From TMED14 sp003507115 (GTDB lineage Bacteria; Bacteroidota; Bacteroidia; Flavobacteriales; Schleiferiaceae), in contig CALSOH010000003.1 of assembly GCA_943787925.1 (NCBI GenBank), positions 62,001-126,000 of the forward strand: a stretch of 64,000 nt of DNA. Reading direction: 5' to 3'. The translations under genes were made by a program, and so were the position numbers. Shown here piece after piece: positions 32,894 through 42,383 of the stretch. Within the stretch, counting starts at the first letter, position 1; each line of letters begins with the position of its first letter. The notes under the pieces were generated by a model. It had not been told where the DNA came from. It was given only the letters and a program-made list of their open reading frames with translations, and ran no database searches.

Positions 32894-35751
32894 ATGTCCA
32901 TGCCCCGTCTCTATCTCCTCGATGCCTATGCCCTGATTTTTCGAGCCTATTTTGCCTTCGCTCGAAATCCCCGGGTCAATAGCAAGGGGGTCGACACATC
33001 GGCGGTCTATGGCTTTATGTTAGCCTTACTCGATGTGATCGAAAAGGAACGCCCTAGCCACATGGCAGTCGTGTTTGACATCGGCGGCAGCCAGGTGCGT
33101 GAGGAGCTCTTCCCAGCGTATAAAGCCAACCGGGACGAGACCCCCGAGGGCATCAAAGTGGCAGTCCCCTACATTCATCAGTTGCTCGAAGCCATGCGCA
33201 TACCCTCGCTGGGTGTTCCCGGATTTGAAGCGGACGATGTCATTGGAACCTTGGCGCACAAGGCGGAAACGGCGGGCTACGAGGTCTACATGATGACCCC
33301 GGACAAAGACTTTGGCCAGCTGGTCACCGAAAAAGTGAAAATCCTCAAGCCCGGCCGAGGGGGTGATCCCGCGGAGGTTCTCGGGGTTCAAGAGGTCTGC
33401 GACCGCTGGGGGATTCAACGGGTGGATCAAGTCATCGACATGCTTGGCCTCATGGGCGATGCGGTGGATAACATCCCCGGCATTCCCTCCGTCGGGGAAA
33501 AAACGGCGGCCAAACTGCTGGCCGAATACGACACCATGGAGGGCATCTTTGGCTCATGCCGAGGAAATAAAGGGAAAGTTGGGCGAAAAGATTCGAGAAT
33601 TTGCCGACCAGGGCCGTATGTCCAAGGTCCTCGCTCGCATCCTCACGGACGTGCCCATCGAACTCAACGAAGCAGACTTAGTGCGCGAAGAGCCGGACAC
33701 GGAGGTGCTTAAAGGCCTGTTGGATGAGTTGGAATTCCGCAGTCTTCAGCGCCGCTTGCTGCCGTCTGCGCCAGCTGCGCCCCAGTGCGTCGGCGCAGTG
33801 CAGCCCCTCGGGGCATCAGGAACTCCGAGCTCCGCTGTGGCCCCATCCACCGACGGGCAAATGGACCTTTTTGGAACAGCCCTCCCCGCCTTGGAGTCGC
33901 TCCCAGGCAGCGACGCCATGTCGACCGATCACACCTACACCTTGCTGGACAACGTGGTAGCCGTGCAGTTTTTTGCGCGCAAATTGGCGGAACAGCCCGC
34001 GTTTTGCTTTGACACCGAAACCACTTCGCTGGACACCCTAGAGGCGGAATTGGTCGGCATCGCCTTTTCCTACGAGGCGCATACGGCCTACTACGTGGCC
34101 CTTCCGGCGGACCATTCCGAGGCCATGGCCTTGCTCGAACCTTTGCGGGGACCCGCTCGAGGATCGCGGCCATTGAGAAAGGTTGGCTCACAACTTGAAG
34201 TACGACTACCAGGTCCTACTTGCGCTATGGCATTCGCGTGCAAGGGCCCCTTGGTGGACACGATGTTGATGCACTACTTGGTCGAGCCCGATCAGCGCCA
34301 CGGCATGGACGATTTGGCTCAAAAGCTGCTCGGCTACACGCCCATTCCCATCACGTCTTTGATCGGCCCCAAGGGCAAGAACCAAAAGACCGATGCGCGA
34401 CAGCGGACCCCGACCGCACGTGGCCGAATACGCCGGCGAAGACGCGGACATCACCTGGCGCCTTGCGCGACGCCCTCCAGCCCCTTGTCGACCAGAGTGA
34501 TGTGCAGCGGGTTCAGTCCAGTTACCAATCCATGGAGGCCCCCTTGATTTCCGGTGCTTGTCCGACATGGAGTTGGCGGGAGTCAAAGTAGACCAGAGCG
34601 GGTCTGGAGGCCTATTCGGAGGAGTTAACGCAAAGATTTGGCGCGCTTGGAAGCGGATGTTTTCGAGTTGGCCGGCCAAACCTTCAACTTGGGCTCTCCC
34701 AAGCAGCTGGGAGATGTGCTCTTTGATGGATTGCAAATTGGTCGGGGCAAAGTGAAAAAGACCAAAACGGGGCAGTATGCCACCGGAGAGGAGGTCCTGG
34801 AAGGCTATGTGAAAGAGCATCCCATCGTGGAAAAGCTCCTCGAATGGCGCCAAGTGGGCAAGCTCAAAAGCACGTACGTCGATGCCCTGCCTCAATTGAT
34901 TCATCCCATGACGGGACGCATTCATACGACCTTTAACCAGGCCGTGGCGGCAACGGGACGCCTGTCGTCCACCAACCCCAACCTGCAGAACATTCCTGTC
35001 CGCACGGAGCGCGGCCGTCGTGTTCGCAACCTCTTTGTGGCACGCGATTCGGATCATGTGTTGCTCAGTGCGGACTACTCGCAAATCGAACTGCGTGTCA
35101 TCGCCTCCATGAGTCAGGATCAAAGCCATGATGGAGGCCTTTCACAGTGGCGGCGAGGACATCCACGCGGCCACGGCGGCCAATGTGTTTGGTGTGCCCT
35201 TGTCGGAGGTGTCGCGCGAGCAACGTTCGCATGCGAAGACGGTCAATTTCGGGATCATTTACGGGGTGTCGGCGTTCGGCTTGAGCAATCAGACCACCCT
35301 TTCCCGCTCCGAAGCCAAAGAAGTCATCGACAGCTACTTCGCGACCTATCCCGGCATCAAAAAGTACATTGACGACCAAGTAGCGTCCGCACGGTCGAAG
35401 GGCTACGTGGAGACCTTACTGGGCCGACGTCGCTATTTGCGGGACATTGACTCGCGCAACCAAGCAGTTCGGGGCCATTCCGAGCGCAATGCCATCAATG
35501 CACCCATCCAAGGAACAGCGGCGGACATCGTGAAATTGGCGATGATCAAGGTCCATGCCCGCATGCAAAAAGAAGGATTCCAATCCCCCATGATTTTGCA
35601 AGTGCATGACGAATTAGTCTTCGATGTTCAACGCTCCGAATTGGATGCGCTCAAAGCGCTCGTTGTCGAAGAAATGGAAAACGCCTACCCCTTGGCAGTG
35701 CCCTTCGTGGCGGATACGGGTGTGGGCGCTACCTGGTTGGAGGCGCATTGA
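32894..35751 (+). pseudogene. polA: DNA polymerase I, interrupted by many single-base insertions
   Basis: Joined across frames this is a complete family A polymerase (about 930 residues): 5'-3' exonuclease domain (LYLLDAYALIFRAY, GFEADDVIGTL, TPDKDFGQLV), 3'-5' exonuclease with an intact DxE (FDTETTSLD), and the polymerase motifs LSADYSQIELRVIA, KTVNFGIIYGVSAFG and QVHDELVFDV. The frame breaks at about 33551. Several more breaks lie between 34146 and 34250, then near 34391-34420, 34465, 34552-34560, 34600, 34637 and 35110. At each I can restore the expected protein by removing one base, never by adding one. Conserved residues are otherwise unharmed, so I suspect sequence error in a functional gene rather than decay. 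Confidence 0.9.
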
Positions 35752-35889
35752 GCTCGGGCTCCGCCCTCGCGCTAGAGGGCTAGGAGGCTCCGGGGTTGGC
35801 ACGAACAAACCAGCAACTGGCGCGCAGGCCTTTTCAAGCCTTATTCCCTTCAACTCTTTGACTGCGGGCCGCGCATCGCGCCCGTCGCC

Positions 35890-37158
35890 TCAATCAAACG
35901 TCACTTGCACCACGGTTGCATTACCGTTGCGCTAAAACGGTAACGGGAACGGTTTGGCCTTTGGTGAAGGTGCTCAACGCTTTCATGTAGTCCATCATGC
36001 TGGTGATGGCTTGGTCGCCCATTTGGGTGACCACGATCTCCCTTTATGCGAGGCCGGCCTTTGCGGCGGGACGTCCCTCGCTCACGCCGTCGATGCGCAT
36101 GCCAGGGTCGCTGTAGAGGTAGTCCGGGACCACGCCCAAGGTCACTTTGAAGCGAGGGGCTGTCGTCCGATTTGATCTTTGGTTTTGGAGAAGGGGAGTT
36201 CTCCGAGGGCATCGGCCGAACGCACAATGCCTTCGATGTAGTCCACCACATCGGCCAAGCCGGCGTAGTTGATTTTGTCCCAATCGTCCGAAGGGCGATG
36301 GTAGTCTTCGTGCTGGCCGGTGAAGAAGTGGAGGACGGGAATGTCCGCCAAGTAGAAGGAGGTGTGGTCGGATGGGCCGACGCCTGACACTTCCCGCTTG
36401 AGTGCAAATCCGAATTCATTTTGCTCGTCCAACAGACCATCCCAAAGTGGGCTGGTCCCCGTGCCATAAACGGCCAGCTGACGCTCAGTATTCAGACGAC
36501 CGACCATGTCCATATTGATCATGAAGCGCGGTGCGGGGAAGGCGCCCAGGTGTTCTTTTGCAAAGGCATTGGATCCCCAAAGCCCCATTTCTTCCCCTGA
36601 AAAAGCGATGAATACGACGGTGTTTTGAAGTGGGCTGTCGTGGAAACGGCGCGCAAGTTCTAGGATAGCAGCCACTCCGGAAGCATTGTCGTCTGCCCCA
36701 TTGTGAATGGCCGAATCTGCCCCACGGTATAGGCTGCCTTCACCGCCCCATCCCCAATGGTCGTAATGGGCGCCAATGTATATGGTGCCCTCGCCCTGTC
36801 CGGGTAGAACGGCGACTACGTTTCGGCCGGTGATTTTGGGACCCGTAGGCGTACCATGGACCGAAGGTTGGGCCTCAAAAGAATCGTAATAAGGCGTTTT
36901 GCTGTCGGAAATAGCCCCGTTCACTCCCATGGATTTAAAGCGCTTCACCAAGTATTCCGAGGCCTTTTTCTCGCCTTTGGTTCCCACTTTTCGGCCTTCC
37001 ATCGCATCGTCTGAAAGGGTCTTTACATCCAACTGGAGTTGAAGGGCTTCTTTGCTGAGCCTTGGGGCCTCTTGGGCCTGCGCTTGCCACGTCAAAGCAC
37101 TCATTGCGAGTGTAAGTAGGGCCAAGTAAAAGCGGAAAGGGGTATTCTGGAATTTCAT
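35890..37158 (-). pseudogene. M28 family zinc aminopeptidase with C-terminal PDZ domain, frameshifted near the 3' end
   Basis: The first 338 codons are intact: signal peptide from MKFQNTPFRFYLALL, then the M28 zinc ligands in GAHYDHWGWGG, NGADDNASGV, FSGEEMGLWG, NMDMVGRL and GPSDHTSFY. The frame then stops at 36142, but the protein continues in other frames as a PDZ domain (FKVTLGVVPDYLYSDPGMRI, VSEGRPAAKAGL, VVTQMGDQAITSMMDYMKAL) ending at a stop at 35890. Two extra bases around 36145-36165 and others near 36035-36045 and 35930 explain this. It converges with polA and shares the same insertion-rich stretch. Exported peptidase, probably cleaving peptides in the periplasm. Confidence 0.83.
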
Positions 37159-37183
37159 GTAACTCGGGGATGTACGTTTGTGC

Positions 37184-37191
37184 CAAATGTA
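37184..37191 (-). promoter_or_regulatory. promoter -7 box for the M28 peptidase gene
   Basis: TACATTTG on the minus strand, 25 nt before the ATG at 37158. Confidence 0.5.
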
Positions 37192-37321
37192 CTGGTAAGA
37201 CCATGAAACACCTACCCCCATATTCTTTTTCCTCCCCGGATGGAACCTAATGGATTACTGCAAGCAATCGAAACAACGGCGGCACGCGCGAAACCAATTT
37301 GTTTGTTGCGGACTGGGTAAA

Positions 37322-38623
37322 TTAAGCGTTGCCCTCGTTGGGAGCAGCGGTTTCTGTCGATTCTAACGGCCCGAGCTCTGGGTCGACACTAGCGGTGTCG
37401 CGAAGCATGTCTCCGAGTGTGCGGTGGTCATCCTTGTCTTGATTTCGGACCATGCCCCAGGCCATAAGGACGGAGCTGGTCAAAATGATGTAGAGCAGGA
37501 TTCCATTGTCAAATTGCGCGATGCCCATGCTCTCGGGGATGGCATAAAACAACAAGATGGTAATGAGGCCGCGTGGCGCCAAGTAGGTGAGGACCGCTTG
37601 GGGTTGGGGGACGGTCCATTGGATGGCGACGGCTCGGATTCGGTAGATGCCCACCAGCGCCAAGAGCGCAAAAAAGATTACCAAGGGGTTTGCCAAGGAG
37701 CCCAGGTCAATGCTGTAGCCAAACACGACAAAAAAGAAGGTGCGAACGATAAAGGCCGTTTCGCGCGTGATCAATTTGAAGTCGTTCAGTAGTCCGCTGA
37801 CGATATCCGCTTTGAGCCAACGTTGCAATTTGCCTGGGAAAAACAAGTTGGGGTTGTTGAGGATCAAGCCAAAAATCAAGATGACCAGCAAAGAGCTCAG
37901 ATGAAGCATTTTGCCCACCGCATAGAGGAGGATCAACACGGCGATCAGGAGGAAAAGTTTGAGCTGCGTTTTGATGTTTTGGAGCAGGATGACCAAGAGG
38001 TAGGAGAACACGGCGGAGACCAAGATGGACACCCCAAAGGACCAGCCGAATTGCATCAGCCATTCACTCGTGCTTCCTCCAGGATTTTCAAAGCCCTCCA
38101 CCAGAAAGTAAAAGAGCATAATGCCCAAAATATCGCTGAACGTCGATTGGTAAATCATGAATTCTTTGAGGTCGTGCCGCACATTCTCGACCGAGGGAAT
38201 GATGATGGCCGAGCTCAAGATGCTCAAAGGCACCGCATAGAGGATGGCACGGTCCCAGGGGGCGTCCATGCCGACGTGAAATAATGCGGACAAGAAGAAG
38301 GTGGTGGCCCCCATTTCGAGGAGGGTCAGTCCAAGGCTACGTCCAATCATCCCAGTATTTTCCCGGCGCAATTCCAAATCCAGGGCGGCCTCGAGAACGA
38401 TCATGATCAATCCCACGGAACCCAAAATTTCCAGAGCCGGTCGGACATCGGGCTGCGGGAAGGAGGCGTAGTTCCCTCCGACATGAAACAGGATGCCCAT
38501 GCCCAAAAGCATGAGGACGCTCGGGATGCGCGTTTTTTTGGCCAAGAGATTGAACAAATACGACACAATCACGATGGCGGCCAACGCAATCAGGATGGAG
38601 GGGGTGTTGATCAAGTGGTTCAC
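37322..38623 (-). CDS. cation:proton antiporter (CPA family)
   Basis: About 433 residues and around 12 hydrophobic helices, with the antiporter features PSVLMLLGMGILFHVGG and VLEAALDLELR near the start and the SILSSAIIIPSVENV segment. It exchanges Na+ or K+ for protons across the inner membrane. The short tail after the last helix has no TrkA-N domain. The frame is open to an ATG at 38671, but that ATG and the one at 38647 lie in the typA terminator hairpin. A GTG at 38623 (VNHLINTPSILIAL) follows a near-consensus box TACTTTTC by 4 nt and is my preferred start. Confidence 0.85.
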   Translation of the reverse strand: MNHLINTPSILIALAAIVIVSYLFNLLAKKTRIPSVLMLLGMGILFHVGGNYASFPQPDVRPALEILGSVGLIMIVLEAALDLELRRENTGMIGRSLGLTLLEMGATTFFLSALFHVGMDAPWDRAILYAVPLSILSSAIIIPSVENVRHDLKEFMIYQSTFSDILGIMLFYFLVEGFENPGGSTSEWLMQFGWSFGVSILVSAVFSYLLVILLQNIKTQLKLFLLIAVLILLYAVGKMLHLSSLLVILIFGLILNNPNLFFPGKLQRWLKADIVSGLLNDFKLITRETAFIVRTFFFVVFGYSIDLGSLANPLVIFFALLALVGIYRIRAVAIQWTVPQPQAVLTYLAPRGLITILLFYAIPESMGIAQFDNGILLYIILTSSVLMAWGMVRNQDKDDHRTLGDMLRDTASVDPELGPLESTETAAPNEGNA

Positions 38624-38627
38624 GAAG

Positions 38628-38635
38628 GAAAAGTA
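38628..38635 (-). promoter_or_regulatory. near-consensus -7 box for the antiporter
   Basis: TACTTTTC on the minus strand (one mismatch to TAnnTTTG), 4 nt before the GTG at 38623. Confidence 0.4.
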
Positions 38636-38643
38636 CAAACAAA

Positions 38644-38671
38644 ACATGCCGCTCTTGTGAGGGAGCGGCAT
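38644..38671 (-). terminator. intrinsic terminator of typA
   Basis: Read on the minus strand: CATGCCGCTC, an 8-nt loop, GAGCGGCATG, then TTTTGTTTG. A 10-bp perfect stem with a T-rich tail, 56 nt after the typA stop. Confidence 0.75.
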
Positions 38672-38726
38672 GCCGAAGAAGATATTTCAGGGTCTTTCGC
38701 GAGAAAAACGCCGAGTTGGAGGCGAT

Positions 38727-40502
38727 TTAGCCCTTCATCATTTTCATTTTGCGCAGGCGCAGGCTGTTGGGAGTGATTTCCACAAGCTCGTCGCTTTGGA
38801 TGTACTCCAAGGCCTCTTCCAGGCGCAATTTGACTGCGGGGGCGATTCGAACCTTGTCGTCTGTGCCGGAAGCACGAACGTTGGTGAGTTTTTTGCCCTT
38901 GGTCAAGTTTACGGCGAGGTCAGAACCACGTGTGTGTTCACCGGTGATTTGACCGGCATAGATTTCGTCGCCTGGCTCGATGAAGAAGCGTCCGCGGTCT
39001 TGAAGGCGGTCAATCGAGTAGGCGATGGCGGTGCCTTGTTCCATGGAGACTAAGGAACCGTTGGTGCGCTTGGGCAAGTCGCCTTTGAGGGGCTGAAATT
39101 CCAAGAAGCGGTGGTTCATAATGGCCTCTCCCGCAGTGGAAGTCAGCAAGCTGTTGCGCAAGCCAATCAAGCCTCGGGAGGGAATATGGAAGGTCAAAAT
39201 CATGCGGTCGCCCTTGGGCTGCATATTGAGCATTTCGCCTTTGCGCAGGGTGGCCATTTCGACCGCTGTTCCGCTCATGGATTCGGGCAAGTCGATGAGC
39301 AATTCCTCGATCGGCTCGCATTTGATGCCGTCGATTTCCTTGATGATGACTTGGGGGTTGCCAATTTGCAACTCGTAGCCTTCGCGGCGCATGGTTTCGA
39401 TCAGGACGGAAAGGTGTAAGACCCCTCGGCCAAAGACGCGGAAGGTGTCCGCTGAATCCGTGGCTTCGACCCGCAAGGCCAAATTCTTTTCCAATTCCTT
39501 TTCCAGCCGATCCTTGAGGTGGCGTGAGGTCACAAACTTGCCTTCTTTCCCGAAGAAAGGCGAGTCATTAATAGTGAAAATCATGCTCATCGTGGGCTCG
39601 TCGATGGTAATAGGAGGCATGCCCTCTGGTGCTTCAAAATCCGCCACGGTGTCGCCAATTTCAAAACCCTCAATGCCATTGAAAGCACAGATTTCACCGG
39701 CATGAACCTCAGGCAGTCGGATTCGACCCAGGCCTTCGAAAACGAATAATTCTTTAATTCGGGACTTGGTGAGGCGGCCGTCTCGTTTCACAACGCAAAC
39801 GGGTTGATTCTCCTTCAAGGTTCCTCGGTGTAGGCGTCCGATGGCCATGCGGCCCGTGTACGAAGAGTAATCTAAGGAGGTAATCAAAAGTTGAGAAGTA
39901 CCCTCGAGTGCTTGGGCTGCAGGGACATGCGATAAAACCATGTCCAAAAGAGGTTCGATGCTGTCGGTCGGAGTTCTCCAATCCGCGCCCATCCAGTTGT
40001 TTTTGGCCGAACCATAGACGCAAGGGAAGTCGAGCTGCTCTTCGGTAGCATCTAAGGAGTACATGAGATCAAAAACCGCTTCGTGGGCTGCTTCGGGATC
40101 ACAGTTGGGCTTGTCCACTTTGTTGACTACCACGATGGGTTTCAAACCGAGTTGCAAGGCTTTCTGAAGGACGAAACGGGTTTGGGGCATGGGACCTTCA
40201 AAGGCGTCGACGAGCAGCAATACGCCGTCGGCCATGTTCAGGACACGCTCTACTTCCCCGCCAAAGTCGGCGTGGCCGGGAGTGTCGATGATATTGATCT
40301 TGACATCTTTGTACCGGACGGACACGTTTTTCGCCAAAATGGTGATGCCGCGTTCGCGTTCAATGTCGTTGTTGTCCAAAATGAGCTCCCCGGTCTCTTG
40401 GTTGGCACGGAACAACTGGCAGTAATGAAGAATTTTGTCGACCAGAGTGGTTTTGCCGTGGTCAACGTGGGCGATAATCGCAATGTTTCGGATGGGAGTC
40501 AT
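38727..40502 (-). CDS. typA: ribosome-associated GTPase TypA/BipA
   Basis: A 591-residue translational GTPase with G1 AHVDHGKTT (residues about 11-19), G3 DTPGHADFGGEV and G4 NKVDKPN. EF-Tu domain II, EF-G-like domains III and V and the TypA-specific C-terminal domain (GRFFIEPGDEIYAGQITGEH) follow. TypA binds the 70S ribosome and helps ribosome assembly and stress or cold adaptation. Full length. It has its own promoter box and a good terminator, so it is probably monocistronic. Confidence 0.96.
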   Translation of the reverse strand: MTPIRNIAIIAHVDHGKTTLVDKILHYCQLFRANQETGELILDNNDIERERGITILAKNVSVRYKDVKINIIDTPGHADFGGEVERVLNMADGVLLLVDAFEGPMPQTRFVLQKALQLGLKPIVVVNKVDKPNCDPEAAHEAVFDLMYSLDATEEQLDFPCVYGSAKNNWMGADWRTPTDSIEPLLDMVLSHVPAAQALEGTSQLLITSLDYSSYTGRMAIGRLHRGTLKENQPVCVVKRDGRLTKSRIKELFVFEGLGRIRLPEVHAGEICAFNGIEGFEIGDTVADFEAPEGMPPITIDEPTMSMIFTINDSPFFGKEGKFVTSRHLKDRLEKELEKNLALRVEATDSADTFRVFGRGVLHLSVLIETMRREGYELQIGNPQVIIKEIDGIKCEPIEELLIDLPESMSGTAVEMATLRKGEMLNMQPKGDRMILTFHIPSRGLIGLRNSLLTSTAGEAIMNHRFLEFQPLKGDLPKRTNGSLVSMEQGTAIAYSIDRLQDRGRFFIEPGDEIYAGQITGEHTRGSDLAVNLTKGKKLTNVRASGTDDKVRIAPAVKLRLEEALEYIQSDELVEITPNSLRLRKMKMMKG

Positions 40503-40527
40503 ACAAGGGGCCTTCTCTTGGGCCGCG

Positions 40528-40535
40528 CAAAAGTA
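40528..40535 (-). promoter_or_regulatory. promoter -7 box for typA
   Basis: TACTTTTG on the minus strand, 25 nt before the typA ATG at 40502. Confidence 0.55.
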
Positions 40536-40573
40536 CTCCGAATAATCCGCAAGGAGACCGAACTCCCTGAATT

Positions 40574-42058
40574 TTAGCGGATTTCCCTAACCGTCACGTT
40601 TTTGTAGGCCGAATGCTTGTGGAAATCCTCAATAACTTCTTCGATGTCAGCATCTAGGAATTCGCACGCACGGTAATCCAGTTCAAGCGTTGACCCGGCT
40701 GGAATCCTCTCCAGGCGAGACTTCAACGCGCCTTTGCTCAAGTAGGTGACCACCCGGCGCAAGGTGAAGGTGAAGACTCCATCCTTTTCGGCATAGGAGA
40801 TATTGCTCTTGAAATCCGTGATCGCAATGAAGATGAGGGAGATCACGAGACCCAGCGCAATGCCCTTGAGCAGGTCACTTAATAGGATGGCAACCACCGT
40901 GATGACAAAGGGCACCCATTGATTCCGGCCTTTCGCAATGATGGATTTTACGAGGGAGGGAGAAACCAATTTATAGCCGGTCATGATCAGGATGGCGGCG
41001 AGCACGGCGAGGGGAATGCGATTGAGCACTGGAGTGATGGCGATCACGGCGCCGGCCAAAATGATGCCGTGCATGATGGCACTAGACTTGTGCTTGGCGC
41101 CCATTTGTGCGTTGGCGGAAGTGCGAACAATCACCGAAGTAATGGGAAGGCCGCCGATCAAGCCCGAAACACTGTTGCCCACCCCTTGGGCAATGAGCTC
41201 CCGGTTGGTGGGGGTTACGCGCTTCAAGGGGTCGAGCTTGTCCGCCGCTTCAATGCAGAGCAGGGTTTCAATGCTGGCAATCACCGCGATGGTGGCGGCG
41301 ACAATCCATACTTGGGGGTTGCCAAATGCGCCAAAATTCGGCAGGGTCAACCCGGATCGCCAGTTGGGAAGTTGCACGCTGTGCTCGGCCAATATGGCCC
41401 ATTCGGCGTTGTATGTGCCCAAGCCCCAACCGAGGAAGCTCCCCAAGACAACCACCAACAGGGGGGCGGGGAGAAACGTAGAGATGGCCGTCTTTCCATA
41501 TCCTAGGGCTTGCGTCGCAATGAGGAGCGCGAGGCTAAAGAAGCCGACCAAAGCGGGCCCCATGGTTAGAGCGCTCAAAGCGTGCTGGACGGCGCTGAAG
41601 GTGTTTTCGTTGGCGTGCTGAAAAAATCCCTCATCGCCCATGAAGTCGACATCATAGCCCACAAGGTGAGGAACTTGTTTGAGGATAAGAATCAAACCGA
41701 TAGCCGCCATCATGCCTTTGATCACGGTATTTGGGATAAAGTGTCCAATGATCCCCAAGCGCATGAGACCAAAGAATATTTGGATCAACCCCGCCAGGAA
41801 GACGGCGAGGAGAAATGTGTCAAATCCCCCCAGGTCTGTGATCGCCACAATCACAATGGCAATCAATCCCGCAGCGGGCCCTGACACACTGAGGTGAGAA
41901 CCACTAATGGCTCCGACCACGATGCCGCCCACCACGCCCGCGATGATGCCGGATATGAGGGGCGCGCCGGAGCCTAGGGCAATGCCTAAGCACAGGGGTA
42001 AGGCAACAAGAAAAACGACAATGGAGGAGGGAATGCTTTCGCGGATGTGAGTGAACAT
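40574..42058 (-). CDS. SulP family inorganic anion transporter with STAS domain
   Basis: A 494-residue SLC26/SulP-type transporter. About 12 to 14 helices start with SIVVFLVALPLCLGIALGSG and include the family segment SVSGPAAGLIAIVIVA. A short STAS domain lies at the C-terminus (ELDYRACEFLDADIEEVIEDF). Bacterial relatives move sulfate, bicarbonate or dicarboxylates. The PLCLGIALGSGAPLISG start resembles the BicA-like bicarbonate/sulfate group common in marine bacteria, but the substrate is not certain. No carbonic anhydrase gene is adjacent. Single gene, 71 nt upstream of typA. Confidence 0.92.
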   Translation of the reverse strand: MFTHIRESIPSSIVVFLVALPLCLGIALGSGAPLISGIIAGVVGGIVVGAISGSHLSVSGPAAGLIAIVIVAITDLGGFDTFLLAVFLAGLIQIFFGLMRLGIIGHFIPNTVIKGMMAAIGLILILKQVPHLVGYDVDFMGDEGFFQHANENTFSAVQHALSALTMGPALVGFFSLALLIATQALGYGKTAISTFLPAPLLVVVLGSFLGWGLGTYNAEWAILAEHSVQLPNWRSGLTLPNFGAFGNPQVWIVAATIAVIASIETLLCIEAADKLDPLKRVTPTNRELIAQGVGNSVSGLIGGLPITSVIVRTSANAQMGAKHKSSAIMHGIILAGAVIAITPVLNRIPLAVLAAILIMTGYKLVSPSLVKSIIAKGRNQWVPFVITVVAILLSDLLKGIALGLVISLIFIAITDFKSNISYAEKDGVFTFTLRRVVTYLSKGALKSRLERIPAGSTLELDYRACEFLDADIEEVIEDFHKHSAYKNVTVREIR

Positions 42059-42383
42059 AGATGGGCTAGATGATTTTAGACGTGGTTAACAAATTCTATG
42101 CCCAAAAGGTTTGCCTGTGCGACGCAAGAAAGAAATTAGGGCAAAAAAGCAGAGAATGGGGCATCCGCCGCAGTCACATCGGTCGAAAAAAAGTCATGTG
42201 GCACACCTTCACTCGTGGTTATATGACCCATTAGACGCTTAAATCCATGAAAACCAATATTTTACATGAAATTAAATCAGCCACTTTTGTGAAGATGTGA
42301 TAATCTAAATCACTCGGATACACAATTTTAATGCAATCCAACTCAGTCGGATTACATTTGTGCCCCTTAAAAATCATTCTCCG
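42059..42383. other. 325-nt AT-rich intergenic region between divergent SulP and speA-like genes
   Basis: No ORF or RNA gene is apparent. It holds the presumed promoters of both flanking genes; an exact -7 box for speA is at 42353-42360. A short inverted repeat GTGAT-N7-ATCAC lies around 42296-42312. No terminator or riboswitch architecture was recognised. It is clearly richer in A and T than the surrounding genes. Confidence 0.6.
42353..42360 (+). promoter_or_regulatory. promoter -7 box for the speA-like gene
   Basis: TACATTTG, exact match to TAnnTTTG, 23 nt before the ATG at 42384. Confidence 0.5.

Noticed and set aside
32894..35751. Programmed frameshifting in polA
   Set aside because: There are a dozen or more breaks, with no slippery heptamers or pseudoknots, and the same pattern continues into the convergent peptidase gene.
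37424..37792. Plus-strand ORFs opposite the antiporter, typA and SulP genes
   Set aside because: They are antisense shadows of strongly conserved minus-strand genes, without plausible starts or composition.
42290..42312. CRP-like operator in the speA upstream region
   Set aside because: The TGTGA and TCACT half-sites are 9 nt apart rather than 6, and only five bases pair; too weak.
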